This document shows, piece by piece, positions 63,762 through 64,000 of a DNA stretch of 64,000 nucleotides. The stretch is from Lutjanus erythropterus (taxonomy: Eukaryota; Chordata; Actinopteri; Lutjaniformes; Lutjanidae). The position numbers were made by a program, and so were the translations under genes. The stretch covers positions 17,217,362-17,281,361 of the forward strand of contig CM034598.1 in NCBI GenBank assembly GCA_020091685.1. The letters are read 5' to 3'. Under the pieces are notes generated by a model. The model had not been told where the DNA came from, did no database searches, and saw only the letters and a program-made list of their open reading frames with translations. How positions within the stretch are numbered: position 1 is the stretch's first letter; each line of letters begins with the position of its first letter.

Positions 63762-64000
63762 GGGCAGCATGGCGATGCAGTCGTTAGCACTGTCGCCTCA
63801 CAGCAAGAACGTTCTGAGTTCGTTCTGAGGGGCCGGACCTCTCTGTGCGGAGTTTGCATGTTCTCCTCGTGTCCGTGTGGGTTCTCTCCAGGTACTCCAG
63901 TTTCCTTTCGCAATCCAAAGACGTGGGCGTAATAGGTTAATCAATATCTCTAAATTGCCCATAGGTGTGAATGTGAGCGTGAGCAGTTGTTTGTCTCTAT
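63762..64000 (+). repeat. Abundant teleost interspersed repeat with tRNA-like head
   Basis: gcagcatggcgatgcagtcg and ttagcactgtcgcctcacag, then gagtttgcatgttctcctcg, gtgggttctctccaggtact, ctaaattgcccataggtgtg and gtttgtctctat, are classic. The head resembles a tRNA-like A-box/B-box pair (B-box degenerate near 63816). It runs off the window. Confidence 0.8.

Overview
The window is vertebrate DNA, almost certainly from a ray-finned (teleost, probably percomorph) fish. Long introns, AT-rich non-coding sequence, (CA/TG)n microsatellites and several interspersed repeat families typical of fish all point that way. There is one supported protein-coding gene, on the + strand: two internal exons of a neuroligin. 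The residues fit neuroligin-3 (nlgn3) best; whether it is nlgn3a or nlgn3b cannot be decided here. Neuroligins are postsynaptic adhesion proteins with a catalytically dead cholinesterase-like ectodomain that binds presynaptic neurexins.

Layout: 1-20009 is the end of an upstream intron. 20010-20195 is a 186-bp exon carrying the degenerate nucleophile elbow. 20196-62549 is a 42,354-bp intron. 62550-63339 is a 790-bp exon with the neurexin-contact loop and most of the C-terminal half of the cholinesterase-like domain. 63340-64000 begins the next intron. Splice sites are AG/GT and the codon phases join correctly (G|GT between the two exons). The giant intron sits exactly where NLGN1 carries alternative splice site B.

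Nearly everything else is intronic mobile-element debris. The upstream intron has a dead Tc1-like transposon flanked by 330-bp direct repeats, a roughly 2-kb 'gggcccgag' element with iterated internal modules, and a 26-bp minisatellite. The giant intron has a hAT element with an 8-bp target duplication and a TTAA-flanked MITE nested in it. It also holds two further copies of that MITE, three copies of a nearly full-length palindromic (foldback) TTAA element, and three 'ggttct/gaaccc' arrays (two of them inverted and close together). A mariner-like inverted repeat, a 627-bp terminal-inverted-repeat element, tRNA-type SINEs and a repeat carrying a perfect consensus oestrogen-response palindrome complete the list.

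The most interesting themes are the position and size of the intron, the TTAA-flanked palindromic families (which would fold into long hairpins in the pre-mRNA), and nuclear-receptor-type motifs carried by repeats. No second gene, RNA gene, CRISPR array or promoter could be supported. Repeat family assignments rest on recognition of conserved stretches and on inverted or direct repeats compared by eye within the window, not on database searches.
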